The notes: generated by a model from the sequence alone, not told the origin. Positions 16,770 to 25,992 are shown, counted from the first letter of the stretch. The stretch: DNA of 64,000 nt from Microvirga sp. ACRRW (GCF_022346925.1 NZ_JAKRNJ010000004.1:496001-560000); one strand, 5' to 3'. Program-made: numbers and translations.

Positions 16770-18464
16770 TTAAGCGCGTCCGCCCACGGACAGGGACAGA
16801 TCGTCCTGCGCTTGCTGCGTGCTCTTCTGCTTTAGCCGCGATTCCGCGAGATCGCCCTGCGCCTCCAGCAGCGGATAGGCGGTCGCCGTGAGGTGGCCGT
16901 GGATGCGCTTCAGGTCGCGGATGATGTCGATGTGGATCGAGCTCGTCTCGATGGATTCCGGCCTGCCGTCCTTCAGGCGCACGAAGTGGCTCTCGGCGGC
17001 GTTGCGCTCGGCAGTGCGCATGGCGCTCTTATCGGCGAAGAGTCTGCGGGCAAGGCCCACATCGCGCGTGGCGAACACGTTGGCGGCAAGACGCATGGTC
17101 TCGATGACGCGCCCGTGGAAAGCGCGGATTTCCTCCAGCCCTTCGGCAGAGAAGGAAAGCTGACGACGCACCTTCTTGGCGGCGAGTTCTACGAGGTTCT
17201 TGTCGATGATGTCGCCGATATGCTCGAGATTGGTGGTGAAGGTCAGGATCTCCAGCAGACGGCGGCTTTCCTCTTCCGACATCGGCGCCTTCGACGCCTC
17301 GACGAGATAGAGCTTGATCGCCTCGTGCAGGCGGTCGACGGTGTCGTCCGCCTTTTCAATATCCTTCACTAGCTTCTGGTCATTGCCCTCAATGGCGGCC
17401 ATCGCATTCTGCAGCATGGATGTCACCAGATCGCCCATGCGCAGGGATTCACGCAGAGCGCAGGCGAGCGCCTCTGACGGCGTGTCGAGCACGCTCTTTT
17501 CCAGATGGCGCGGCTTGCCTTCATCGACCGCGCCCTCGGGCTCGTTGCCCCAGCGCTGCAAGAGGCTGGCGATGACGCCAACAAGGGGAAGGCCCACGAG
17601 CGCCACGACGAGATTGAAGGCCGTGTGGAAGAGAACCACGTTGCGGGCCGGATCCTGCACGAGAAGCGCCATCTCCTCGGCGAAGAACCCGACGAAGGGG
17701 ATGGCGGCAAGACCGATCACGCCACGCATGAGAAGGTTGCCGAGAGGCACGCGGCGCGCCGCAGGCGGAGAGCCGGAGAGCGCCACCCAGGGAGCAAAGG
17801 CTCCGCCGATATTCGCGCCGAGCACGAGGATCAAGGCCACCGGCACCGGAATGACGCCGCTTCCCGTGAGCGACATCACGAAGAGCACAATGGCGAGGCT
17901 GGAATGCGCTGCCCAGGTCAGAAGTGCTGCAATGCCGAGCGCGATGAGAGGCTCGCCGCCCACCGCGCCGAGCACGACGCGCATGGTGGGCGCCTCACGC
18001 AAGGCTGCAGCGGCAATGCTCAGCTCCTGCAGGGCAAGAAGAAGGAATCCGAGGCCGATGATCGCGCGCGCTGCGCCGACAGCGCTCTCGCGGCTGCTGT
18101 AGAGCACGTATCCGCCGGCAACCAGAACCGCCCAGAACCATTTGATGTCGAAGGCGAGCAACTGTGCCGCGAGCGTCGAGCCCACATCCGCGCCGAGCAT
18201 GACGGCAAGCGCCGCCGAGAGCCCGATGAGGCCCCGACCGGCAAAGGAGCCGATGATCAGCGCCATGGCCGTGCTCGATTGCAGCAGCGTGGTCGCGAAC
18301 ATGCCGGTGAAGAAGGCGGAGAGGCGGTTGCTGGACGAGACGGCCACCATCCGGCGCAGCTGTGCGCCGAGCGCCTGGGTCACGCCGGTGCGCACCATGC
18401 GCACGCCCCACAGAAGCAGGGCGACACTGCCAATCATCTGAATGAGTGTCCGGGTAGCGTCCAT
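16770..18464 (-). CDS. Na/Pi-cotransporter family protein with C-terminal PhoU-like domain
   Basis: A 564-residue protein. Its first 330 residues are hydrophobic with two inverted Na/Pi-cotransporter repeats; the first has the signature LLQSSTAMAL, while the second has AHSSLAIV where QSS(S/T) is usual. Residues about 350-540 are a soluble helical PhoU-like domain (DDTVDRLHEAIKLYL, TTNLEHIGDIIDKNL). The family (YjbB/NptA type) is linked to phosphate movement across the inner membrane. It sits alone, with an intrinsic terminator shared with the convergent operon. Confidence 0.9.
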   Translation of the reverse strand: MDATRTLIQMIGSVALLLWGVRMVRTGVTQALGAQLRRMVAVSSSNRLSAFFTGMFATTLLQSSTAMALIIGSFAGRGLIGLSAALAVMLGADVGSTLAAQLLAFDIKWFWAVLVAGGYVLYSSRESAVGAARAIIGLGFLLLALQELSIAAAALREAPTMRVVLGAVGGEPLIALGIAALLTWAAHSSLAIVLFVMSLTGSGVIPVPVALILVLGANIGGAFAPWVALSGSPPAARRVPLGNLLMRGVIGLAAIPFVGFFAEEMALLVQDPARNVVLFHTAFNLVVALVGLPLVGVIASLLQRWGNEPEGAVDEGKPRHLEKSVLDTPSEALACALRESLRMGDLVTSMLQNAMAAIEGNDQKLVKDIEKADDTVDRLHEAIKLYLVEASKAPMSEEESRRLLEILTFTTNLEHIGDIIDKNLVELAAKKVRRQLSFSAEGLEEIRAFHGRVIETMRLAANVFATRDVGLARRLFADKSAMRTAERNAAESHFVRLKDGRPESIETSSIHIDIIRDLKRIHGHLTATAYPLLEAQGDLAESRLKQKSTQQAQDDLSLSVGGRA

Positions 18465-18633
18465 TTCTTCCTATGCCTGATTTGTTTTGCCGACTTAATG
18501 AACCGATAAAGTGCGAATGCCCCTCCGATTGCAAGTCCTCTGAGGGCAAAAGCGAACAAAATATCTCTGCTGTGCCTCCGAAGAGGCTCATCGCAGCCGG
18601 ATTTGGGGCGCTCCAGCCGGTTCGGAGATCCCG

Positions 18634-19431
18634 CTACGCTTGTTCAGCGACTGATTCGCTTGCCGGCTGTAGCTTCCCGCGCTCGGATGACGCAACGGAA
18701 AGCGTGGAGAAAAGATCCGCCCTGAGCGGCGTCTCGCCGAACCAGTTCAGGCGATTGATGGTGACATGGCCGCTGTCGATGGCCTCGTTCTCATCGCCGG
18801 GGAAGGTGCTGTGCGGCCTGCCGCGCGGAACCACGATCACGGTCGTGTCGCCCTCGATCGAGACCACCTCGGCGGCATTGCCGATCTTGTCGCGTCCGAT
18901 CTTGGGTTGCCGGATCGGCGCAGGAAGCTCCAGGGGCAGGTTGATGCTCAAGAAATGCCCGTCCGCCCAGACCTCGCGGTTCTGCCATAGGTTCCGGATC
19001 AGTCCAGCCAGCCACGGCACGTCTTGACCAGTGATGCGCGGGTTCTTGACCCGTGAAAACCCGATGGCCGGAACGCCCCAGAAGGTCGCTTCCCGCGCGA
19101 TGCCGAGGGTACCCGAATAAGCGAGATCCTCCGCCACGTTGCGCCCGTCGTTGACGCCAGCGAGGACGAGATCGGGACGCTTGCCATCCTTGAAGAGCCA
19201 GGTCATCGCCGTGACGACGCTATCGGCAGGCGTGCCGGAGCAGGAATAGCGGCGCTCGTCGAGGCGCTTCATGGTCAAGGGGCGCGCAATCGTCAGCGAC
19301 GAGCTGCCCGCCGTGCGCTTGCCATCGGGAGCGACCACCCACACGTCGTCGGACAGCGTGCGAGCAACCTCGGTGAGAAAGGCGATGCCCGGCGCTTCAA
19401 CGCCATCATCGTTGCAGACGAGGATTCTCAT
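18634..19431 (-). CDS. surE: 5'/3'-nucleotidase SurE
   Basis: A 265-residue protein with the SurE metal-site start ILVCNDDGVEAPGI (Asp8, Asp9), the VVAPDGKRTAGSSS loop carrying the third metal-site serine region, and the VLAGVNDGRNVAEDL motif with the catalytic asparagine. SurE enzymes are manganese- or magnesium-dependent phosphatases acting on nucleoside monophosphates and short polyphosphates. The usual alphaproteobacterial surE neighbours (pcm, serS) are absent. Instead, its ATG overlaps the stop of the metallo-beta-lactamase-fold gene by 4 nt, making it the last gene of an ABC transporter operon, so it may be a paralogue specialised for the imported compound. Confidence 0.92.
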   Translation of the reverse strand: MRILVCNDDGVEAPGIAFLTEVARTLSDDVWVVAPDGKRTAGSSSLTIARPLTMKRLDERRYSCSGTPADSVVTAMTWLFKDGKRPDLVLAGVNDGRNVAEDLAYSGTLGIAREATFWGVPAIGFSRVKNPRITGQDVPWLAGLIRNLWQNREVWADGHFLSINLPLELPAPIRQPKIGRDKIGNAAEVVSIEGDTTVIVVPRGRPHSTFPGDENEAIDSGHVTINRLNWFGETPLRADLFSTLSVASSERGKLQPASESVAEQA

Positions 19432-20597
19432 GCGATCTTTCCTTCGCGAAGGGTCAGGCTCTGCCCGGTGCGCGCATCGATGCGCAGGGACGGGATGTGC
19501 AATGTGAGGTCGTCGAGCATGTACGGCGTGCAGGAATGGCCGAGAACCGGCGGCTCGCCGCTCCTGTGCCAGATATCCATGTTGCCCGAGAGGGTCGGAT
19601 GCGTCGGCATGCGGATCCAGCCTGCACGGCCTGCGCGATAGAGGAGATCGCCGGGCGACGATGCCGGAAGATGCCCCGTCAGAAGCACCGGATAGTTGCT
19701 GGCATCGGCGAGCGGGATCAGCGTCGCGGAAGGACCCGCCGTTCCCATGCCGTCGTCAGCGAGCAACGGACAATCCGGCAAGGGTTCGCCGTCGTGCCAG
19801 TCGATGGCCGACGCCAACTGATGCTTCAGCCGCTCGACCGCCTTGGGATACAACGCATCTGTTGCAGCGATCTGGCTCGCCAGGGCCTGGCGCATGCTGG
19901 CATGGATGGCGAAGCGCTTCGGCATGATCGCGAGGAGTTCAAGCGAGCGACCGAACAGAGGCGTCGGCAAGAGGCACCCTTTCGGATGCTCCGCGATCCA
20001 GGTGGCGATTGCATCGGCGCGCGCGCCGCCGGACACCGGATCGGCCCCATAGGACGCATCGAGGATCAACAGATCGCAGGACGGCAGCGGGTCCATCACG
20101 AAGACCTTGCTATCAGGCAGAACGTCACCAGCATAGACGACGGTTTCCTGCCCGTTGCCGACCGCGAACCACACGCCGCCGACCACATGGCCCGAGCGCC
20201 CGGTGCGGATGGTGAAATCGCCGATCGTCAACGTATCGCCGGGCCTGAACAGCTCGACCCGATCACGCGGAAACGGAAACTGCTTCAACTGCGCCGCATC
20301 CGCATAATGCGCGAGCGTTGCCGGAGCCTCGTCGCGCGTCTCTTCCGTCATGTAGATCGGGCCGGAATAGCCCTGCGCGAGAAACCAGGACAGCGCGCCG
20401 ACATGGTCCTCATGCGCGTGGGACAGAAGCAAGGCGTCGATCGTTTCGATGCCCTTGTCGATCGCCGGGTAATATTCGCGCCCGGAAGCGCCCACCTTGA
20501 TTCCGACATCAAGCAGGATGTGGCTGTTCGCGGAACGGAGCGCAACGCTCGTGCGCCCTTTCTCGCCGAAGCCGCCATGGAGATCCACCTGCATCAT
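19428..20597 (-). CDS. Metallo-beta-lactamase-fold hydrolase
   Basis: A 389-residue metallohydrolase. The zinc-binding HxHxDH motif is in LLLSHAHEDHVGALSW near residue 55, with further metal-site histidine (SGHVVGG) and aspartate (YAGDVLPDS) motifs in the expected order. The C-terminal half resembles the RNase J/beta-CASP-like or exonuclease-type MBL proteins in general shape (VLLTGHLP late in the chain), but I cannot place it precisely. The start is set by the 4-nt overlap with the ABC ATPase stop; an upstream extension would lie inside that gene. It is translationally coupled on both sides, to the ATPase and to surE. Confidence 0.85.
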   Translation of the reverse strand: MMQVDLHGGFGEKGRTSVALRSANSHILLDVGIKVGASGREYYPAIDKGIETIDALLLSHAHEDHVGALSWFLAQGYSGPIYMTEETRDEAPATLAHYADAAQLKQFPFPRDRVELFRPGDTLTIGDFTIRTGRSGHVVGGVWFAVGNGQETVVYAGDVLPDSKVFVMDPLPSCDLLILDASYGADPVSGGARADAIATWIAEHPKGCLLPTPLFGRSLELLAIMPKRFAIHASMRQALASQIAATDALYPKAVERLKHQLASAIDWHDGEPLPDCPLLADDGMGTAGPSATLIPLADASNYPVLLTGHLPASSPGDLLYRAGRAGWIRMPTHPTLSGNMDIWHRSGEPPVLGHSCTPYMLDDLTLHIPSLRIDARTGQSLTLREGKIA

Positions 20598-21676
20598 GCG
20601 GCGCTCCCGGCCTCTGGAATGAGCCAGCCGGTCTTGATGCGCACGCGTGCTTCCACACCCGCTTCCAGCGTCACCGGATCGGCCTGCTCGATATGCAGGT
20701 TGAGATCGGGACGCGCGACCGGCGACAGCTCGACGCGTGCGCGTCCGCCCTGATAGACGACGCGCTTGATGGCAACCGCAATGCCGTCCTCGTTCGGACC
20801 GACAGCCTCCAGCTCGGGCGAGCGGCAGCACAGCTTTGCACCGGTCCGCGGGCGCTCGTTGGGACGGCAGCGCACCACGACTTCCTGGCCCAGCACGCGA
20901 ACGCGGCAATGCCCGGCTTCCGCAGCCGTCAGTACGTCGGCGGGCAGGATGATGCCTTGAGAGATGAACGACGCGACCATCTCGTTCGCGGGCTCGCGAT
21001 AGAGTTCGCGCGGGGGCGCGAGCTGCGCGAGCTTGCCCTTGTCCATCACGGCGATGCGATCCGCGAGCGCCATGGCTTCCGCCTGATCGTGCGTGATGTA
21101 GACGATGGTCGTGCCGGTGCGCTTGTGGAAATCCGCGAACTCGTCCTCCATCGCCGCGCGCAGGTGCACATCGAGATTGGCGAGCGGCTCATCGAAGAGC
21201 ACGAGCGACGGCGCGGAAACGAGGCAGCGCGCCAGGGCCACACGCTGTCGCTGACCGCCGGAGAGATTGGCCGGACGCCGGTCGCCATAGCTGTTGAGAT
21301 TGACGAGCGACAAAGCTTCGGCAACGCGACGGTCGCGCTCGGCGCGGCCGACTTTCGCCACCTTCAGGCTATAGCCGACGTTTTCAGCGACCGTCATGTG
21401 CGGCCAGAGCGCATAGTTCTGGAACACGATGCCGACTTTGCGCTTCTCGGGCGGCAGGCTGTGCTCGGCGGAAGACATGGTCTGGCCGCCGATGACGATG
21501 CGCCCGTCCGTGACCTTCTCGAAACCCGCCACCATGCGTAGCAGGGTGGTCTTGCCGCATCCGGATGGACCTAGAACCGCCAGGAATTCTCCGTCGGCGA
21601 CATCGATGGAAACGTTGGACAGCGCATCGTAATCGCCGAAGCGTTTGCTGACCTGATCGATGGTTAATCCCGCCAT
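20594..21676 (-). CDS. ABC transporter ATP-binding protein (FbpC/PotA-like)
   Basis: A 360-residue ATPase. Walker A is LGPSGCGKTTLL near residue 36, the signature is LSGGQRQRVALARCL and Walker B is LVLFDEPLANLD, followed by the switch histidine in YITHDQAEAMAL. From about residue 240 there is a TOBE-type regulatory domain. The chosen ATG has GGAG 7 nt upstream and overlaps the permease gene by 13 nt. Length and domain order fit importers of iron, polyamines, phosphonates or sugar phosphates of the FbpC class. Confidence 0.93.
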   Translation of the reverse strand: MAGLTIDQVSKRFGDYDALSNVSIDVADGEFLAVLGPSGCGKTTLLRMVAGFEKVTDGRIVIGGQTMSSAEHSLPPEKRKVGIVFQNYALWPHMTVAENVGYSLKVAKVGRAERDRRVAEALSLVNLNSYGDRRPANLSGGQRQRVALARCLVSAPSLVLFDEPLANLDVHLRAAMEDEFADFHKRTGTTIVYITHDQAEAMALADRIAVMDKGKLAQLAPPRELYREPANEMVASFISQGIILPADVLTAAEAGHCRVRVLGQEVVVRCRPNERPRTGAKLCCRSPELEAVGPNEDGIAVAIKRVVYQGGRARVELSPVARPDLNLHIEQADPVTLEAGVEARVRIKTGWLIPEAGSAA

Positions 21677-23412
21677 GGGAGGACTCCGTTCGGCAAATGA
21701 GGTGCAAGGAAATTGGAAGCGAGCATCAATAGGAAGGTCAGCGCCACGGTCATCATGGAGATCGCCGCCGCATAGCTCGAATCGCCGCCCTGCTCGAAGG
21801 AGAAGATGACGACGCCGATGGTCTCGGAGCCCGAGGACCACAACAGAGCGGACACCGTCAGCTCGCTCAGCGCCGTCATGAAGATCAGCAGGCCGCCAGC
21901 GACAGCGACCGGCGCGATGAGCGGGAAGATGATGGTGCGCAGACGCATCATGAAGCCTGCGCCTGCGACCTGGGCTGCTTCCTCAAGCGAACGGTCGATC
22001 TGATGGAAGCCGCTCACCGTCGGGCGAAGGGCGAGCACCATGAAACGCGCGAGGTAGGCATACAGGATGATCCAGACCGTGTTGTAGATCTGTAGGTTGA
22101 TCACCGGAATGGGCTTGAGGAATAGAAGCAGCGCCGCAATCGCCAGCACAACGCCCGGCAGCGCGTAGGGCAGTTCCACAGTGAGGTTGAGGATCTTCGT
22201 CCACCACGTCATGCGCCAGGCGATGAAATAGCCGAGCGGCACCGCCACCAGAACGGCGAAGACGGCGGCGGTGACGGACAGGACCGAACTGTTGAGGAAG
22301 GCGCTCTTCGCCGCCGCATGATCGAACAGCACGAAGGAGTAATTGGAGAGCGTCGCGGTCTTGAGATTCAGCGGAATGCCATAGCCCGGCACCAGCGAGG
22401 TGAGGAACAGCCCTAAGAGCGGCAACACCAGGATGGCACAGACGATCAGCCACATGATCGTCTCGGCCAGCGGACGATAGCGCCCGAGCTCGAAGGGCTC
22501 GACGGGAAGCGATGTGGTGGAGATGCGGTAATCGCGGCGGCGGCTGATGATGTCCTGCGCGACGATTCCCGCCATGGCAATGGCGCCGATGAGCAGAGAG
22601 AGAAACGCGACTTCCGACAGAACGGAAGGCCCTGCGCCTGCGAGGCGTTGATAGATGAGTGTCGGCAGAACGAGATAATTCGCCGGGATGCCCAAGAAAG
22701 CGGGAATGCCGAAATTGCCGACGCAGGAGACGAAGACGAGCGCGGACGCGCCGATGATGGAGGGCGTCATCAGCGGCAGGACGATGGTGCGCAGAACCGT
22801 CCAGCGGCCAGCCCCTCCGGCAAGGCCCGCCTCCACCAATTCACGCGGCAATTTGCGCAGGCCCGCGCGCACCATGAGGAACACCAGCGGGCCGTATTGG
22901 ACGGCGAGCAGCAGGATGATGCCTTGCGCGGAATAGAGCGGATTGCGGGTGCCCAAGGGCGGCGCGATTCCGAGGAGCTTCAGGAGAGGGCTTGCGGGGC
23001 CGAACAATTGCAGCCATGCGAGCGCCGTGACCTGAGGCGCGATCATCAGCGGCGTCACGAAGCAGAGCACGAAGGCGCTGCGTCCGCGAACGTCGGTGAG
23101 GGACACGAGGATGGCGACGGCGGTTCCGAAGAGCACCGCGAGAATGGTGCCTCCGAAACCGACCACGAGAGAGTTCAGGGTCGCAGTCCAGGTTGCCGGA
23201 TTCGACAGCCCGGCCTCGACGGCCGCAATCGACAGTCGCCCGCCCGGCGCAAGAATTTCCTGCACCAGACGAAGCATGGGAAGAATTGACAGGATCACGA
23301 CGATTGAAATGACAAGACCTGTCAGAATCCTTTCCGACGGCAGGCCCCTTTTGACGGGGGCCGGCACTTGGAAATCGGATGTATCCCGAACGCGACTGAT
23401 CGATACGGCCAT
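21664..23412 (-). CDS. ABC transporter permease, two fused membrane halves (FbpB-like)
   Basis: A 582-residue protein with about twelve membrane spans arranged as two homologous permease halves, each with an EAA-type loop: LVEAGLAGGAGRWTVLRTIVLP in the first and LEEAAQVAGAGFMMRLRTIIFP in the second. A single chain therefore forms the whole channel, as in FbpB/AfuB-type importers. AAGGAG lies 9 nt before the ATG. It follows the binding-protein gene by 13 nt. Confidence 0.93.
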   Translation of the reverse strand: MAVSISRVRDTSDFQVPAPVKRGLPSERILTGLVISIVVILSILPMLRLVQEILAPGGRLSIAAVEAGLSNPATWTATLNSLVVGFGGTILAVLFGTAVAILVSLTDVRGRSAFVLCFVTPLMIAPQVTALAWLQLFGPASPLLKLLGIAPPLGTRNPLYSAQGIILLLAVQYGPLVFLMVRAGLRKLPRELVEAGLAGGAGRWTVLRTIVLPLMTPSIIGASALVFVSCVGNFGIPAFLGIPANYLVLPTLIYQRLAGAGPSVLSEVAFLSLLIGAIAMAGIVAQDIISRRRDYRISTTSLPVEPFELGRYRPLAETIMWLIVCAILVLPLLGLFLTSLVPGYGIPLNLKTATLSNYSFVLFDHAAAKSAFLNSSVLSVTAAVFAVLVAVPLGYFIAWRMTWWTKILNLTVELPYALPGVVLAIAALLLFLKPIPVINLQIYNTVWIILYAYLARFMVLALRPTVSGFHQIDRSLEEAAQVAGAGFMMRLRTIIFPLIAPVAVAGGLLIFMTALSELTVSALLWSSGSETIGVVIFSFEQGGDSSYAAAISMMTVALTFLLMLASNFLAPHLPNGVLPWRD

Positions 23413-23425
23413 CGAGAAAGGCTCC

Positions 23426-24412
23426 TTAGCCGCCGAAGAGCTTCGAGAATTTGCTCTTGTCGTCCTCGGTGCGCTGCAGAACCGCCTTGATGTCGATCGG
23501 CATGATCTTGATCTTGGCGTCGGCAGGCAGCCAGGACGGGCGTCCGGCGCTTTCCTTCGCGGGCAGATAGCCCTGCGACAGCGCGAGCTTCTGTCCGGCA
23601 TCCGAAAGAATGAAGTCGATGAACTTCTTGGCAGCAGCCGGATTCTTCGCCGTCGACATGATTGCCACCGGCTCGGTGACGGCAGGCACGCCCTCGCTCG
23701 GAAACACGAACTCGATGGGTGAGCCCTTGGCCTTGGCGTTGAGCGCCATGAAGTCGACGAGAATGCCGTAGGGCTTCTCACCGCTCGCCACGGATTTCAG
23801 CACCGCACCATTGCCACGAACGGCAATGGTGTCGTTGGCCTTCAGCTTCTCGAAATAGCCCCAGCCCAGTTCCGGCTTCGCGGCGAAGCCCGAGAGCTGA
23901 TAGGCGGCGGCACCCGAGTAGAGCGGGCTCGGCATGACGAGCATGCCCTTGTAGTCAGCCGCAGTCAGGTCCGACCAATGCTGAGGCTTCTTGGCGGCGC
24001 CCGTGTTGTAGGCGATGCCGGTGGTGATCAGCTTGCTGCCGAAATAGGTCTTGTCGGCATCAAAACTTTCGGCCGGGAAACCGTCGGTCTTCGCTTCCTT
24101 ATAGGCGGCGAGGCGCCCATCCTTCTTCAGAAGCTCCATGCTCACCGCATCGGCGATGAAGAGCACGTCGGGCTGGGGAGCGCCGGCCGCGAACTCGGCG
24201 GCGAGCTTGCTGAGGATATCGCTGGTGCCGGAGCGATAGACCTGGACCTCGATGCCCGGGTTCACTTTGCGGAATTCTTCGACGGTCTTCGAAGCATCCG
24301 CCTCCGGTTGAGAGGTATAGAGCATCAGTGTTTCAGCCGATGCAGCAGAGGCGATAAGACTTGCGGCAAGAGCCAAGGGTGCCAGTCGCAGACCCTTCAG
24401 AGATTGGATCAT
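23426..24412 (-). CDS. ABC transporter periplasmic substrate-binding protein (FbpA/AfuA/PhnS-like)
   Basis: A 328-residue secreted binding protein. The first 26 residues form a signal peptide (hydrophobic ALAASLIASAASA then cleavage before ETLMLYTSQ). The mature part has the family-2-type layout: LMLYTSQPEADASKTVEEF, PDVLFIAD and the late SQGYLPAK. Iron-binding FbpA proteins carry paired tyrosines near residue 195; here YSGAAAYQLSG is at that place, without the clear Tyr-Tyr pair, so I favour an organic ligand such as a phosphorylated sugar or phosphonate. GGAGG precedes the ATG. It is the first gene of the operon. Confidence 0.9.
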   Translation of the reverse strand: MIQSLKGLRLAPLALAASLIASAASAETLMLYTSQPEADASKTVEEFRKVNPGIEVQVYRSGTSDILSKLAAEFAAGAPQPDVLFIADAVSMELLKKDGRLAAYKEAKTDGFPAESFDADKTYFGSKLITTGIAYNTGAAKKPQHWSDLTAADYKGMLVMPSPLYSGAAAYQLSGFAAKPELGWGYFEKLKANDTIAVRGNGAVLKSVASGEKPYGILVDFMALNAKAKGSPIEFVFPSEGVPAVTEPVAIMSTAKNPAAAKKFIDFILSDAGQKLALSQGYLPAKESAGRPSWLPADAKIKIMPIDIKAVLQRTEDDKSKFSKLFGG

Positions 24413-24524
24413 AGCTTCCTCCAGATGTTACACGATATCGGAGAGTCGAAAGGCTCCCCGATTCGCAAATTCTTATTCGTTTTGCTGTCACCGGTTGATG
24501 ACATTACGGAAGGACGATATTGTG

Positions 24525-24555
24525 CATTTGTTCAGTGTCAATAACAAATGAACAA
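24525..24555. promoter_or_regulatory. Inverted repeat, likely operator of the second SorC-family regulator
   Basis: CATTTGTT (24525-24532) and AACAAATG (24543-24550) are perfect 8-bp arms; overlapping them, TTGTTCA (24528-24534) and TGAACAA (24549-24555) make a second nested pair. The element lies between the divergent binding-protein gene and regulator, where a SorC-family protein would act. The TGAACAA core is also reminiscent of the operator of B. subtilis DeoR, a SorC-family member, from memory. Confidence 0.55.
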
Positions 24556-24640
24556 TACCCCTACGGAAGGCTAATGCTTGGCCGGCCAGGAAATCCCTAG
24601 GAAGGGTCCGGGACCAAGGGTCTTGGAGGAAGGCAGAGGA

Positions 24641-25609
24641 ATGCCAACACCTAAGAAGAAGACCGAGGCGGTTACACTGCCGCTTGCTTCCTCCGACTTG
24701 GCCGTGAAGACCGCGTGGCTTTATTACGTCGAGGGCTTCACCCAGGAGCAGATCGCGGAAAAGCTCGGCGTGACGCGCATCAAGGTGATGCGCACGCTCG
24801 CTTCCTGCATCGCCGACGGCATCGTCACGACGACCATCAACACGCCGACCGCCGGCCAGATCCGCCTAGAGCGGGAACTCGAAAAGCGCTGGGGCCTCGC
24901 TACAGCCATTGTGGTGCCGACACCCAGCGACGCGGGCAGCCTGGAAAAGGCCATCGGCCATGCGGTCGCATCTTATGTCGCAGAGCAGATGGAAGACGGG
25001 GCGACACTCGCCATCGGCGGTGGTGCCACCCTTTATGCCAGCCTCGCCTTCCTGCCGCGCCGGCAGCTGAAAGACGCCACCGTCGCGGCCCTGGTCGGCA
25101 GTCTGCCTCACTCGCAATGGATCAACCCATCCATCGTCGCTGTGAAGGTGGCGGAAGCTTTGGGCGCGGACAGCTATCAGATCACCGCTCCGGTGATCGT
25201 GGACGATCCGGAGCTTCGCGACCGCCTCTGGGCGCAGCCAACCCTGCAATTCGCCCGCGCGCGTGCCGAGAGTGCGGACATCGCCCTTCTCACGGTCGGC
25301 GATGTTTCGCCGGAGGCCACCATTTTCCGGCACGGCATCGTCCCGCGCGACCTGATCCAGCCGCTGAAGGACCGGGGCGCGGTCGCCAACCTTCTCTGCT
25401 TCTTCGTGACGGCGGAGGGACAGCTCGTCGAGCACGACATCAACCGCCAGGTCATGGCGATCAGCCTCGATGCGGTCAGCAAGATTCCGAATGTTGTGCT
25501 AGCCGCCGGCGGCAAGCAGAAGGTCGAGGCGATCCGCGCGGCCTTGAAGGCGGTTTCGGTCCAAGTGCTGATTACCGACAGCGAAACCGCTGCCGCCCTC
25601 CTCGCTTAA
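24641..25609 (+). CDS. SorC/DeoR-type sugar-binding transcriptional regulator
   Basis: A 322-residue regulator paralogous to the one beside the galactitol-type PTS. A helix-turn-helix spans about residues 25-60 (WLYYVEGFTQEQIAEKLGVTRIKVMRTL), followed by the SorC effector domain with the AIGGGATLYASLAFL pocket and the NVVLAAGGKQKVEAI motif. GGAGG and a second GAGGA precede the chosen ATG. It is divergent from the ABC operon ending in surE. Because this family senses phosphorylated sugars, its presence supports a sugar-phosphate or related substrate for the transporter. Confidence 0.9.
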   Translation: MPTPKKKTEAVTLPLASSDLAVKTAWLYYVEGFTQEQIAEKLGVTRIKVMRTLASCIADGIVTTTINTPTAGQIRLERELEKRWGLATAIVVPTPSDAGSLEKAIGHAVASYVAEQMEDGATLAIGGGATLYASLAFLPRRQLKDATVAALVGSLPHSQWINPSIVAVKVAEALGADSYQITAPVIVDDPELRDRLWAQPTLQFARARAESADIALLTVGDVSPEATIFRHGIVPRDLIQPLKDRGAVANLLCFFVTAEGQLVEHDINRQVMAISLDAVSKIPNVVLAAGGKQKVEAIRAALKAVSVQVLITDSETAAALLA

Positions 25610-25617
25610 GGCCGACC

Positions 25618-25992
25618 TCAGATCAGCCCCCGGTCGCGGAAGAACTCGTCGAGGCCCACATGCCTCGTCGCCTCGAACTCGTCCACGGCATCGCGCACGC
25701 GCCTGCGTTGCAGGGCCAGGAAAGCGAAGATCTGCCCCATCTCCGCCGAGATGCCGAAGCGCTTCCACCGGTCCATGATGTGATCGGGCAGGCCCACATC
25801 GCGGCAGAAGCTGTCGAGATCGGAATAGCCGAGATCCTGCACGAGCGCGACCACATCCGAGCCCGACAGGCGCGGCTCGACCGCATGGTCGACGAAACGC
25901 TGCGCCACCAGCTTCAGATCGGTGGGAGTGGGAAGCGTATAAATCGCCTTGGCCAGCACCTGCTTGAGATCGCTTGAACTCGACGGTTTCAC
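25618..25992 (-). CDS. Small protein of unknown function
   Basis: A 124-residue protein, convergent with the SorC-type regulator, that I do not recognise. The GTG start was chosen because AAGGAG lies about 9 nt upstream; a TTG 69 nt earlier has no comparable signal. It is helical and charged (DLGYSDLDSFCRDVGLPDHIMDRWKRFG, then LALQRRRVRDAVDEFEATRH), without membrane spans. The layout of short helices is vaguely like a small DNA- or protein-binding adaptor, but no family can be assigned. Confidence 0.55.
   Translation of the reverse strand: MKPSSSSDLKQVLAKAIYTLPTPTDLKLVAQRFVDHAVEPRLSGSDVVALVQDLGYSDLDSFCRDVGLPDHIMDRWKRFGISAEMGQIFAFLALQRRRVRDAVDEFEATRHVGLDEFFRDRGLI

Noticed and set aside
19428..20909. 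N-terminally extended form of the MBL hydrolase
   Set aside because: The extra 104 residues lie inside the ABC ATPase gene in another frame and are Arg/Ser-rich; the ATG at 20597 gives a standard 4-nt overlap and family-like start.
21664..23781. N-terminally extended form of the ABC permease
   Set aside because: The first 123 codons lie inside the binding-protein gene and are Arg/Ser-rich antisense-like sequence; the ATG at 23412 has AAGGAG before it.
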